Position numbers and translations under genes: made by a program. From positions 1,364,001-1,428,000 of the forward strand of contig NC_008009.1 of the NCBI RefSeq assembly GCF_000014005.1: 64,000 nucleotides of DNA. The letters are read 5' to 3'. Source of the DNA: Candidatus Koribacter versatilis Ellin345 (GTDB lineage Bacteria; Acidobacteriota; Terriglobia; Terriglobales; Acidobacteriaceae). How positions within the stretch are numbered: position 1 is the stretch's first letter; each line of letters starts with the position of its first letter. Positions 28,393-35,812 of this stretch are shown here, in pieces. Under the pieces are notes generated by a model that made no database searches, was not told the DNA's origin, and was given only the letters and a program-made list of their open reading frames with translations.

Positions 28393-29214
28393 ATGAAAAT
28401 CGTAGTGATCGGCGGCACCGGGCTGATCGGATCGAAACTGGTCAGCAAGCTTCGTGAGCACGGACACGAGGTAGTCGCGGCAGCACCCAGTACCGGGGTA
28501 AACACCATCACGGGCGAAGGACTCGCCGAAGCGTTGAAAGCGGCTTCGGTAGTTGTGGACGTTTCCAATTCTCCCGATTGGGAAGATTCCGCAGTGCTGA
28601 AGTTCTTTGAGACATCGACGCGCAACCTGCTCACGCAGGAAGCTGACGCCGGGGTGGGACATCACGTTGCACTCTCGGTCGTGGGCACCGGGCGACTATC
28701 GGAAAGTGGTTACTTCCGGGGCAAGATTGCGCAGGAGAAGTTGATCACAGAATCTTCCATCCCCTACACCATCGTGCATGCCACGCAATTCTTCGAGTTC
28801 CTCAAGGGACTTGCCGATATCTCCATGGTCAGCGGCAAAGTGCACTTGCCGGATGTGCTTTTCCAGCCCATGGCCGCCGACGATGTGGCGACGGCGTTGA
28901 GCAAGATCGCGGTAGGCTCGCCGGCAAATGGCATCGTCGAAATTGGAGGGCCGGAAGAGTTCCGTGTGGACGAGCTGGTGCGGCGACGCCTGGCCTCGCT
29001 GCAAGATCCTCGCGAAGTGATCGCGGACCCGAACGCGCTTTACTCCGGGGCGCACCTCAGCGAGCGGACACTGGTTCCGGACAACGGCGCACGACTCGGC
29101 GAAACTCGTTTTGAAACCTGGCTCACCCAACCCGCAGCCCAACTTCCGAGTGCGCATCCTCAGCCCACAAGCGCCGATGCAGGCGCGAAAGAGAGCCGTA
29201 AAAAGGCGAGCTGA
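28393..29214 (+). CDS. NAD(P)-binding (NmrA/SDR-atypical type) oxidoreductase
   Basis: The 273-residue protein has a Rossmann fold with the glycine motif GGTGLIGS near the start (residues 7-14), followed by the atypical-SDR pattern of NmrA-like and NAD(P)H-binding domains: EALKAASVVVDVSNSPDWEDSAVLKFFE, YFRGKIAQEKLI, and PYTIVHATQFFEFL. The extension after residue 250 is low complexity. An AAGGAG site is 6 bases before the ATG. The classical SDR catalytic Tyr-x3-Lys is replaced by Y-F-R-G-K, which is in the right place but lacks proof of activity. It could be a redox sensor or an oxidoreductase. Confidence 0.82.
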   Translation: MKIVVIGGTGLIGSKLVSKLREHGHEVVAAAPSTGVNTITGEGLAEALKAASVVVDVSNSPDWEDSAVLKFFETSTRNLLTQEADAGVGHHVALSVVGTGRLSESGYFRGKIAQEKLITESSIPYTIVHATQFFEFLKGLADISMVSGKVHLPDVLFQPMAADDVATALSKIAVGSPANGIVEIGGPEEFRVDELVRRRLASLQDPREVIADPNALYSGAHLSERTLVPDNGARLGETRFETWLTQPAAQLPSAHPQPTSADAGAKESRKKAS

Positions 29215-29250
29215 TATCGCGCCCGAATTTCTTTCATGCTCTCGCTGGGC

Positions 29251-29718
29251 TCAGCGCGATTGGGTTTTTGGTTGGTTCGCTTGAGCGACCTCGGCGGCGG
29301 CCGCGGGTTTTTTCGGGAGCTCGAGGACTGGCGATTCCGGGAGTTCGGGGAGGCCGGCGTCAAATTCGGGGGTGTATTCGAAGAAGCTTTCGCCGTTGCC
29401 CTCGGTGAAGTGGAGGCTGCCGATGTTGCCGGCGGCGGTTTGGAGGCCGTAGAGGACGAGGGCGGCGCGGCGGGGGTCGATGCGATCGCAGAGGAGGGCG
29501 TTGAGGACGTCGCCGATGGCGAGTTGAACGGTGGCGCGGTCTTCGAGGACGGGAAGCTGCAAGGGAAGCTTGCGTTCGGCGGCGACGCGCTGGCGGCGGA
29601 CGCGGTCGCGGGAAGCGACGTGGAAATAGCAGAAATCTTCGTCGCGGAGGGCGATGGCGCTGCAGGTGGTGCCGTCGGCTTTGATGTGAATACATTCTTT
29701 CGCGCTGGATGCTGGCAT
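29251..29718 (-). CDS. Small protein with C-x9-C-x10-C-x2-H cluster
   Basis: The 155-residue protein starts with a possible zinc site: C9, C19, C30 and H33 in CIHIKADGTTCSAIALRDEDFCYFH, here given as two parts. A central helical stretch (LAIGDVLNALLCDRIDPRRAALVLYGLQ) follows and the tail is rich in proline, alanine and glutamate. Multi-copy acidobacterial proteins with this head are familiar to me as neighbours of intergenic repeats, and this one is followed upstream by the repeat field at 29751-30150. Function is unknown. Confidence 0.7.
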   Translation of the reverse strand: MPASSAKECIHIKADGTTCSAIALRDEDFCYFHVASRDRVRRQRVAAERKLPLQLPVLEDRATVQLAIGDVLNALLCDRIDPRRAALVLYGLQTAAGNIGSLHFTEGNGESFFEYTPEFDAGLPELPESPVLELPKKPAAAAEVAQANQPKTQSR

Positions 29719-29750
29719 GGCTTTTCTCTCTCCCGGGTGACCCCACCTAC

Positions 29751-29855
29751 CCCCTCCCCCCTGAATTTTGTTTTCAACAACTTAGGCTGTGGAAAACTCG
29801 TAAAAATTTGAGCCCCAAGGGTTTAGGGGTAAAAATTTGAAAACAAACGACTTGT
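29751..29855. repeat. Dispersed repeat with CCCCCTCCCCCC head and TAAAAATTTGA units (family B, copy 2)
   Basis: The head matches the copy at 3591 and is followed by TAAAAATTTGA at 29801-29811 and again at 29830-29840. It is the first of four different repeats packed into the gene-free interval 29719-30157, just upstream of the gene at 29251-29718. Confidence 0.65.
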
Positions 29856-29985
29856 CTCCGAGAAACGGGACCTTGGCCGCCTTGGCGGCGCGGGTCTGGG
29901 TTGTCTCGGGAAGAGACAGGATAGGGGATTGGGTCGTAGAAAGATGTGATGGGTGACGCAAGGCGAGGTGATGGGGCGCACCTAT

Positions 29986-30008
29986 CCCACGTTTGGTGGG
30001 GATTGACA
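29986..30008. repeat. CCCACGTTTGGTGGGG repeat (family F, copy 1)
   Basis: A 23-base stretch with a CCCAC/GTGGG stem is identical at 31832-31854. Both copies lie in repeat-rich gene-free gaps. Confidence 0.65.
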
Positions 30009-30049
30009 AAACCTCTGCCTGGCCCCGGCGTTGAAAGTCAAAAGCTTTT

Positions 30050-30078
30050 ACCACGAAGGGCACGAAGTGCACGAAGGA
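30050..30078. repeat. Dispersed 'CACGAAGGGCACGAAG' repeat (family C, copy 3)
   Basis: ACCACGAAGGGCACGAAG followed by a second partial unit, related to the copies at 3754 and 28174. Confidence 0.65.
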
Positions 30079-30100
30079 TTGGGGGGAGAGCGAAGTCGTG

Positions 30101-30150
30101 GAGAAACTCGGTATACGTGCGGTCTGTCCCCGGGTTTCCCCCGGGTTTCC
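30101..30150. repeat. 'CTGTCCCCGGGTTTCC' repeat (family E, copy 1)
   Basis: Contains the core GTGCGGTCTGTCCCCGGG and a second GGGTTTCC end. Three related copies occur at 30500-30586, 31796-31831 and 32425-32475. It ends 7 bases before the gene at 30158-30427. Confidence 0.65.
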
Positions 30151-30157
30151 CGAACTT

Positions 30158-30427
30158 CTAGTGCATGTTGACTGCGGGAAGGTGGATGTTGAGCTTGTAG
30201 CAAATGAAGAGAAGGAGGATGGCGCCGAGGGTGGAAAAGATGAGGCCGGCAGGATGAAACCGGCGGTTAGAGGAACCTGTAACCATGTGGGTGATGCCGC
30301 CTCCGAGGATCGAGCCGAGGATGCCGAGAACGATCGTCCAGAAGAGGGTCATGTGGACATGCATGACGGATTTCGCGAAGAAGCCGGCGATAAGGCCAAT
30401 CAGGAGGTACCAGATCAAGTGGAACAT
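30158..30427 (-). CDS. GlsB/YeaQ/YmgE-family (transglycosylase-associated) membrane protein
   Basis: The 89-residue protein is made of three transmembrane helices: MFHLIWYLLIGLIAGFFA, WTIVLGILGSILGGGITHM, and GLIFSTLGAILLLFICY. This is the GlsB/YeaQ/YmgE family plan, with the glycine-rich G-I-x-G-S-x-L-G-G core in the second helix. Such proteins are small stress-linked inner membrane proteins. I chose the ATG at 30427; the frame runs further upstream, but only as far as family E repeat sequence. The gene is followed by a repeat and preceded by the stress-protein gene, from which it is separated by a terminator. Confidence 0.82.
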   Translation of the reverse strand: MFHLIWYLLIGLIAGFFAKSVMHVHMTLFWTIVLGILGSILGGGITHMVTGSSNRRFHPAGLIFSTLGAILLLFICYKLNIHLPAVNMH

Positions 30428-30499
30428 GCTGTGTCCCCGCCTTGAGAACCCGTCGAGTATATGCCTGTTTTGCACCCGGCGCGGAGCTAGCCAAAGAGT

Positions 30500-30586
30500 C
30501 CAGGCGAACCGGAAGACGTGAACTAAGCGGCTTTTCGATTGACCTCCAGAAAACCTGGTAAACGTGCGGCCTGTCCCCGGGTTTCC
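30500..30586. repeat. Partial copy of the 3' end of the DUF3617 gene, with family E core (copy 2)
   Basis: These 87 bases match 32381-32467 with a handful of mismatches. The match includes the last codons and stop of the DUF3617 gene, then the sequence after it. Here it lies between two genes and is not translated, so it is a fossil of a local segmental copy. Confidence 0.75.
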
Positions 30587-30603
30587 TGTCGCCGATTTCA
30601 AGA

Positions 30604-30629
30604 AAAACCCCGGGAGTGACCCCGGGGTT
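30604..30629 (-). terminator. Intrinsic terminator of the stress-protein operon
   Basis: On the minus strand ACCCCGGGG-TCACT-CCCGGGGT is followed by TTTTTCTT. It lies 9 bases after the stop of the gene at 30638. Confidence 0.92.
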
Positions 30630-30637
30630 CGGTTTGA

Positions 30638-31201
30638 TTAGCTGACCTTGCGGATCGGTCGGTCGGTTTCGTTGTAGTCGGCGCTGGCTTCGCCGGAGGA
30701 CGAAACATCGTGAGCCCCGGTGGACTTCAAGATGTCTTTGGCTTTCGAGGTCCAATCCGAGTTGTCGCAATGGACGGAGAGCAGAATACCGCCTTCCTTG
30801 ACCTGGCCTTCATAGCGCTTGGCTTCGAATTCCGGAATGCCCATGCCGATGAGGGCACCGGCGATTCCGCCAACCGTTCCGCCCACGCCCGCACCCGCCA
30901 AGGTGGCCATGATGGGACCGGCAGCGATGAAGGGGCCCACGCCGGGGATCGCAAGTGCGCCGATGCCGGCTAACAGTCCGAGCCCGCCGCCAAGGACGGC
31001 GCCCGTGCCTGCTCCGGTGGTTGCGCCCTCGGGGGCCTTGGTGTTCTTCTTCACGGCGAAGTCCTTGGTCCCCTCGTTTTCAGGGAAGAGGACCGAGATG
31101 TCTTCGGTGCGGAAGCCGGCCGCGCGCAAGGCGTCCACGGCGCTGTCAACTTGGGTTGTGGTGCGATAAATGCCGAATGCTGCGGTGTTTTTGCCTGCCA
31201 T
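30638..31201 (-). CDS. General-stress-protein-like (YflT/GSP17M type) membrane protein
   Basis: The 187-residue protein has an N-terminal stress-type domain (AAFGIYRTTTQVDSAVDALRAAGFRTEDISVLFPEN), a very glycine-rich hydrophobic centre of about 65 residues (GTGAVLGGGLGLLAGIGALAIPGVGPFIAAGPIMATLAGAGVGG, shown here only by its character), and a C-terminal segment (ISLSVHCDNSDWTSKAKDILKSTGAHD-like). This is the heat/salt stress protein plan seen in general stress protein 17M. It ends in a charged tail. It is 30 bases downstream of the BON gene, so the two form one operon. Confidence 0.8.
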   Translation of the reverse strand: MAGKNTAAFGIYRTTTQVDSAVDALRAAGFRTEDISVLFPENEGTKDFAVKKNTKAPEGATTGAGTGAVLGGGLGLLAGIGALAIPGVGPFIAAGPIMATLAGAGVGGTVGGIAGALIGMGIPEFEAKRYEGQVKEGGILLSVHCDNSDWTSKAKDILKSTGAHDVSSSGEASADYNETDRPIRKVS

Positions 31202-31231
31202 ATTGAATCTCCTGGGGTGATGACGCGCGGG

Positions 31232-31654
31232 TTAATGGGCGGCCGACGATTCGTCGGCATGCTTGTCGTGCTTGGTGGCGACCTGGAGCTGGCTCTTTAC
31301 GTTGTCTTTGCCGGCGATCTCAGCGGCCTTCTGTTCGATGTTCTGTTTCTCTTCTTCCGAGCGCACTGGCCCCTTCAGCGTTACAGAGCCGCCCTGGGCG
31401 ATGACCTTGATGTTGTGGGCATAGCTGGAGAGAGACTTGTCTTTGACGAGGGCTTGCCGGATCTTGCGGACGGTTTCGCGGTCGGACGGATTTTCTTTCT
31501 GCTGGTCGGCCGTGGGTTGCGACTTATCGCGGTCGCGTTGATTGACGGCGGTGTTGTCGGGCTTAGGCGCATCCTGTGGTGGGGATTGCGCGAAGCCGAG
31601 GGTGGCGGCCATCGCTGCCAACCCGAGTACACACTTCAGAGTGGTGCCTTTCAT
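31232..31654 (-). CDS. Secreted BON-domain protein
   Basis: The 140-residue protein has a signal peptide (TTLKCVLGLAAMAATLGFA) and one BON domain: TVRKIRQALVKDKSLSSYAHNIKVIAQGGSVTLKGPVRSEEEK, broken here into its first and second halves. BON domains bind phospholipid or peptidoglycan and occur in OsmY-like stress proteins. It is the first gene of an operon with the stress protein at 30638-31201, 30 bases downstream. This supports a shared response to envelope or osmotic stress. Confidence 0.88.
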   Translation of the reverse strand: MKGTTLKCVLGLAAMAATLGFAQSPPQDAPKPDNTAVNQRDRDKSQPTADQQKENPSDRETVRKIRQALVKDKSLSSYAHNIKVIAQGGSVTLKGPVRSEEEKQNIEQKAAEIAGKDNVKSQLQVATKHDKHADESSAAH

Positions 31655-31795
31655 GTTTGAACCCTCCCGTTTGTGCTACGCCATGGGATGTGACGGCGCA
31701 TTGGGAAGATGTCATAGGGTTCAAACCCGCGGCATGAATCGAGGGTTGCGGCTCAAATTGAGAGCGGGATGGGTGTCGAACGTTTCCCGGTATTC

Positions 31796-31854
31796 GAAAA
31801 CTTGGTAAACGTGCGGTCTGTCCCCGAGTTTCCCACGTTTGGTGGGGATTGACA
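31796..31854. repeat. Family E core (copy 3) fused to family F hairpin (copy 2)
   Basis: The family E core (GGTAAACGTGCGGTCTGTCC) runs directly into the 23-base CCCACGTTTGGTGGGG repeat at 31832-31854. It lies in the 300-base gene-free gap ahead of the DUF3617 gene. Confidence 0.65.
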
Positions 31855-31954
31855 CGGAGCTCCAGCGACGCTGGAGCGCTTGCACTTGCAGGCCGAATGC
31901 TGGCATCCTCTCTGCACTCCGGGCTTGTCCCGAATTCCGTTACGAGGTTCGTTC

Positions 31955-32407
31955 ATGCGAATTCTGTTGTGCACTACGTTCCTGGCACTCACCAGCGCGG
32001 CGGCTTCGGCGCAATCCGTTCCGATCAAGATGGGCTTGTGGGAGAAGACGATGACCACGAGCAACGGGTCGGGCACTCCGGAAACGACGAAATCGCGGAG
32101 TTGCGTTACGCCCGAGGAATGGAAGGCGATGGATGCCAATGTAACCCGGAAGCGCGAAGGCTGCACCTCTGGGGCTGTCCGGAATGCGAAGGGCTACATA
32201 TTCAACAGCACTTGTACGATCGGTGAGACGACGTTGGTGATCAATGGTTCAACGACGGTGCCGGATGCAGAGCACATTGTGACGGAGTCGCACACGACGT
32301 CCACCAGGAACGGGAAGAAAACACAAACCGATAGTAAGTCGGCCAGCCATTTCGTGAGCGCCGATTGCGGCAAGGTACAGCCAGGCGAGCCGGAAGACGT
32401 GAACTAA
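31955..32407 (+). CDS. Secreted DUF3617-family protein
   Basis: The 150-residue protein has a signal peptide (MRILLCTTFLALTSAAASA) and a DUF3617 domain: VPIKMGLWEKTMTTSN, KSRSCVTPEEWKAM, REGCTSGAVRNAKGYIFNSTC, and VSADCGKVQPGE. Four cysteines may form two disulfides. The ATG at 31955 has a GAGG site 7 bases upstream. The family is widespread in Proteobacteria and Acidobacteriota and has no known role. Its 3' end is the source of a local copy at 30500-30586. Confidence 0.85.
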   Translation: MRILLCTTFLALTSAAASAQSVPIKMGLWEKTMTTSNGSGTPETTKSRSCVTPEEWKAMDANVTRKREGCTSGAVRNAKGYIFNSTCTIGETTLVINGSTTVPDAEHIVTESHTTSTRNGKKTQTDSKSASHFVSADCGKVQPGEPEDVN

Positions 32408-32424
32408 GCGGTTTTTCGATTGAT

Positions 32425-32475
32425 CTCCAGAAAACCTGGTAAACGTCCGGTCTGTCCCCGGGTTCCGCCCGGGTT
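32425..32475. repeat. Family E core (copy 4) after the DUF3617 gene
   Basis: CCAGAAAACCTGGTAAACGT followed by GTCTGTCCCCGGG and a GGGTTCC end. With 30500-30586 it forms the longest direct repeat pair in the window. The gap 32408-32841 holds no gene. Confidence 0.7.
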
Positions 32476-32799
32476 CCGATGACGGAAATTGGTGGTTATT
32501 CCGTCTGTCCCCGAAACTCCCAAACTCCCATAAACTCCCATAGGTGGATTTCTAGCGTACGTCTATTCCCGCAGTCACATGCAATTATCAGTTCTCTTAG
32601 CCGTTAACGTCGGCGCCTCCGCGCCCTTGATTGTGAAGACTCTCGCTGCGGGAGTTCCGACCGATCGAGGTCGCGTGGGCTGAGATCGCTCCCTGTCGAT
32701 GGTCCCTGACGTTAGCAGCGAGGGAGCGGCGCAAACAACGTACCGCCTGGGGTGATCGCAGTCAACATCTAGGGTTATTGGCGCAAGCGTTCGTGGTCT

Positions 32800-32835
32800 C
32801 CCATGTCTCGAAAACCGCGAGACATGGGGCACCCG
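32800..32835. repeat. Hairpin repeat CCCATGTCTCG / CGAGACATGGG (family D, copy 2)
   Basis: A perfect 11-base stem (32800-32810 with 32818-32828). Against the copy at 5141 two stem bases have changed together on both arms. It lies 7 bases after the stop of the tiny minus-strand gene at 32842-32964 and may act as its terminator-like 3' end. Confidence 0.75.
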
Positions 32836-32841
32836 GCATTC

Positions 32842-32964
32842 CTAAAGATGCTGGGCAACATATTTCACGAACGCCCAAAGTTCGAGGGCCAGAATAATCA
32901 CGAATGTAGACTCGAAGAGGAAATACTTCAGGCGGGTGAAAACATCGCGGCCTTTGTGAAACAT
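32842..32964 (-). CDS. Tiny single-pass membrane protein (40 residues)
   Basis: From an ATG at 32964 with a textbook ribosome site (GGAGG, 7 bases ahead) the frame encodes a short basic head (MFHKGRDVFTRLKYFLFE) and one transmembrane helix (STFVIILALELWAFVKYVA), then a stop. The plan of basic head, FE, and one helix looks like a small inner-membrane peptide. No family is certain. The family D hairpin follows within 10 bases. Confidence 0.72.
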   Translation of the reverse strand: MFHKGRDVFTRLKYFLFESTFVIILALELWAFVKYVAQHL

Positions 32965-33356
32965 CTGGACTCCTCCATTGAAAATGATTCATAGAAGGAG
33001 ACCAAAAGAAGCGTAACACCCTTTACCCCTCTGTCAACTCATGTTTTCGGTTTCCCTGTGCAAATCCAACCGGAAAATGAGTGTGCCTGTGGAAGAGTGT
33101 GGAAAACACGCCCTAAAAGTTGAATTCTCAAGGCTTGTACGGCGGTATGTTAGTTGCTCTATATATGCTTTACATTCGCCCGAGCGCGACCCAGATGTTG
33201 GAGGAAGTCTTCAGTTGCACTGTAGCATTTGCCAACTCTGGGCGTTGTCATTTCCCCGAGCCCGCATTGAACGGAAATAGTCGATAGCACCCATTCTTTT
33301 GTTGAATGCCAATCGCGGTTCTCGTGGGTTTGTAGTACTTATCGCTTTCGATTTGC
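32965..33356. other. Intergenic region between a tiny membrane gene and an ImmA-type gene
   Basis: About 390 bases. It holds the ribosome site of the tiny gene, a run of AT-richer sequence and an imperfect inverted repeat (CTCATgTTTTCgG with CCgGAAAATGAG) around 33039-33082. I see no gene. Confidence 0.5.
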
Positions 33357-34160
33357 CTACTTCGAGTCAGATGCGGTGAGGCCCAGTTCGTTACGAACGC
33401 CGCCATTAGTCGATTCAGGCCATTGAATCGTCAAAAGCACTCTTTTATCGCTCAACTTTCGCCCAGTACAGTGTTTTCTGCCATCATCTCCGTTGATAGA
33501 AAACAAGATCACCGCGTTGTTAGACTTTAGCTCACCTTCAACTCCGATGACACTGAGCAAATCTTCTAGCTTCTTCACGTAGCGTCTTTCTGCGAATTGA
33601 CGCTCGATGTCAAAGAATTTGCCTCTGTTTTGTGTCGGAAGAAGATTGATAAACGCAACCTGAATTCTAAGCACCTGCCAAATGCGAATGAAGAACGCCT
33701 CCTCTGAGACGCCGAATTTCTGTGACGCCTGCAACACGGAGTGCAATAGAGCCGCACTTTCCTTCTGCGGAATAGCTGATTCGAGAAGGTGGCGCGGCAT
33801 TAATAAGCCAGTGGCGAATGAGTCGCACCATCGCTCAAGGATGTGATGTGGTACGTCTGGCTGCTTAAATTCCCCTTCACTCTTCTTCACTCTCAAGCCC
33901 AAAATCCAGTGGCCCATCTCGTGGGCGACTGTGAACGCTTTTCTCTCCGGAGAATCATTTTTGTTCACAATGATCTCGGCACCAAGGTTGCCCATGGGCA
34001 GAAGGTAGCCACTTCCATCGAGGTCCTCTTCAACGAGATAGAGGTTCTTCCACAGCGCGATGACTCTTCGCAGGTTTACAGGTGCGACGGAAACCTCCGC
34101 GCGTTCCAGAACCCGGACGGCCATTTTTTCCGGGTCTGGTAGTTGGCAGGTGTGGCTCAT
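33357..34160 (-). CDS. ImmA/IrrE-family zinc metallopeptidase
   Basis: The 267-residue protein has the ImmA/IrrE catalytic centre: AHEMGHW with the HExxH motif at residues 80-84, then the helix CDSFATGLLMPRHLL, whose 'FA..LLMP' is a hallmark of the family. The C-terminal 120 residues are a second, unrecognised domain. These peptidases cut HTH repressors to switch on phage, stress or defence genes. Its start overlaps the stop of the upstream HTH gene (TAATG), so both are co-translated. That regulator is the likely substrate. It is the last gene of a three-gene operon. Confidence 0.9.
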   Translation of the reverse strand: MSHTCQLPDPEKMAVRVLERAEVSVAPVNLRRVIALWKNLYLVEEDLDGSGYLLPMGNLGAEIIVNKNDSPERKAFTVAHEMGHWILGLRVKKSEGEFKQPDVPHHILERWCDSFATGLLMPRHLLESAIPQKESAALLHSVLQASQKFGVSEEAFFIRIWQVLRIQVAFINLLPTQNRGKFFDIERQFAERRYVKKLEDLLSVIGVEGELKSNNAVILFSINGDDGRKHCTGRKLSDKRVLLTIQWPESTNGGVRNELGLTASDSK

Positions 34161-35176
34161 TATTCCTCTTCGTCGAGCAATACTAGCGTTCGGTGCAGAT
34201 AACGCCGCAGGAGGGCTCTCTTATCCTTTTGGGATATTCCACTAAAGCGGGCGGCAATTGCGCTCGCGCGCTCATTGAAAGTAGACCGAATCCCAGCGAT
34301 CACGTTTTCTGCATAATCCGGGTCAACCAGCTCTGCGACTGTCGTCTTCAGCGCGGTCGCGATCCATCGCAACACTGTTAGCCCAGGATTCGAGATCGTG
34401 TCCACATTCTCTTCGATGTTTTGCAGCCCTTGCTCGGTTAGTCCGACCCGTTTTGCCAAATCGCCTAGCGAAAGACCGGCTTCGAGGCGTAATTCCCGGA
34501 TCCTAGATCCAACGATATTTTGACTGAATCCGTCGATCGTAAGTTTCCGCTGTTCCAAGAAGGGGCGGATCTCGATCAGTCGTTCTTCTAGCATGGCGCG
34601 CAGGTGCTCAGGTTCTCTGTATCGTATGTCTATCTTGAGGCTAGGAATACCAGTGACCATCCGGCTGACGCTTCGTTCACCTGGAGCGATCAAGATAATC
34701 GGAACCAGAGACTCATATGCAAAGCTAAGTTCTTCGCCGGATCCAGTGCTGGGAAAGTGACATAGATGTATAAGAAGGTCCGAGCTCACCACCCGTTTTC
34801 GGTCTGTGATGAAAACTTCGGTGGCAGACACGTCCGCATGGTGAACTGGATCCGTGCTCTTACGAGGCTCATACAAATCTATGTCGACTGATCGGCACAC
34901 GAGCGCTACGACATCAGAGAGGTGAATGATGAGCGACCTTTCCACCTCATCCAATCCAGTCAATGCTGAAGCCAAATATGCGTTCAGCGGAACCGATTTA
35001 GGGCTTGGATGCACCAAGATCGGGTTCTCTGGTTCGATTGATATTGCCCCGAAGCCGTGAGGGTCTGTTGCCCCAACCAGTCGTCTTGAATTCTCGACGA
35101 TTTGTTCCGCGGATTCTGTTTGGAAATGTTGCTGGATCCGTTTGCGGAGAGCTAATGACTTCGTTTCTTGATCCAT
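34160..35176 (-). CDS. Nucleoside 2-deoxyribosyltransferase-like / XRE HTH fusion regulator
   Basis: The 338-residue protein has two domains. Residues 60-205 match the nucleoside 2-deoxyribosyltransferase (NDT) fold: NAYLASALTGL (65-75), the DR pair at 125-126, SSDLLIHLCHFPSTGSGEEL with the G-x-x-E-L end that carries the nucleophilic Glu in NDT enzymes. Residues 213-284 are an XRE-type helix-turn-helix (RIRELRLEAGLSLGDLAKRVG ... LTEQGLQNIEE). Such a fusion would let a nucleotide-like signal control DNA binding. It starts one base after the stop of the ADP-ribosyltransferase-like gene (GGAGG site inside that gene) and overlaps the ImmA-type gene. Confidence 0.8.
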   Translation of the reverse strand: MDQETKSLALRKRIQQHFQTESAEQIVENSRRLVGATDPHGFGAISIEPENPILVHPSPKSVPLNAYLASALTGLDEVERSLIIHLSDVVALVCRSVDIDLYEPRKSTDPVHHADVSATEVFITDRKRVVSSDLLIHLCHFPSTGSGEELSFAYESLVPIILIAPGERSVSRMVTGIPSLKIDIRYREPEHLRAMLEERLIEIRPFLEQRKLTIDGFSQNIVGSRIRELRLEAGLSLGDLAKRVGLTEQGLQNIEENVDTISNPGLTVLRWIATALKTTVAELVDPDYAENVIAGIRSTFNERASAIAARFSGISQKDKRALLRRYLHRTLVLLDEEE

Positions 35177-35713
35177 CTAAACCTCCGGGAGCAACAGCTT
35201 GAGGTCCGGCCTGATGCGAGCAGACTTTCGAACTACAAGCTGAATATGTGACTGTGTTAACAGGTTCGAGCCGGGATAAATAGGCGCGCCCTCCAAAAAT
35301 GGCGCCCGCACCGTGTCGCATTCCGGCATGATGTATTCTCCTACGTAATTGATTACCAAACAATCCAAGCATCGCGCCCCACCTCTGTTTTCCGGGAGAA
35401 CCTCGTTTTTTTCGAAGAATGATTCGAGCAGGCGTTCGTAGGCGAGCTTAATCGCCTCGGTGTACTCAATGTCTGTGAGATCGAGGCAGTGCCCCAATTC
35501 TATGTCAGCTTGAATTACGGCGGCATAATCGCGGTGCTTAGATTTCGCCCATTGCCACGCACGAAATGGCGCGTATTCCCAAAAGTAAATACCGTGACCG
35601 AGCCAGTCGTATACGTTCTGGCTAGCGACGAAGGAACTCGTAGACATGATCAGTTCCGCGCGGTGTTGATTCGTGCCGTGATACGCAGTAACAACCCGCG
35701 AAAATCGTCTCAT
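35177..35713 (-). CDS. ADP-ribosyltransferase-like protein (DUF3990/PARP-fold type)
   Basis: The 178-residue protein has the ADP-ribosyltransferase pattern: YHGT at residues 11-14 (first NAD-binding histidine), LGHGIYFWE at 38-46 (the tyrosine of the H-Y-x core), and RAWQWA just after, as in DUF3990 and DarT-type folds. The third catalytic residue cannot be assigned with certainty; SHIQLVVRK near the C-terminus is the candidate strand. It is the first gene of the operon and precedes an NDT-HTH regulator and an ImmA/IrrE peptidase. The plan suggests a toxin or immune effector under tight control. The ribosome site is weak. Fold assignment is by motif only. Confidence 0.65.
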   Translation of the reverse strand: MRRFSRVVTAYHGTNQHRAELIMSTSSFVASQNVYDWLGHGIYFWEYAPFRAWQWAKSKHRDYAAVIQADIELGHCLDLTDIEYTEAIKLAYERLLESFFEKNEVLPENRGGARCLDCLVINYVGEYIMPECDTVRAPFLEGAPIYPGSNLLTQSHIQLVVRKSARIRPDLKLLLPEV

Positions 35714-35753
35714 CGTCCGCTGTCACTCCCCGGCTTGGCGAGCCAAGTTCAAA

Positions 35754-35786
35754 AGCCCAGCACAGATTCTGCTGGGCCTTTTTTTC
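35754..35786. terminator. Bidirectional intrinsic terminator after nrdJ
   Basis: AGCCCAGCA and TGCTGGGCC pair around a 7-base loop. The plus strand has a TTTTTTT tract, the minus strand TTTTGAAC. The minus-strand gene nrdJ stops 27 bases away. Confidence 0.88.
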
Positions 35787-35812
35787 TCCTCGATGGTGCA
35801 TTTCCTTGGAAT

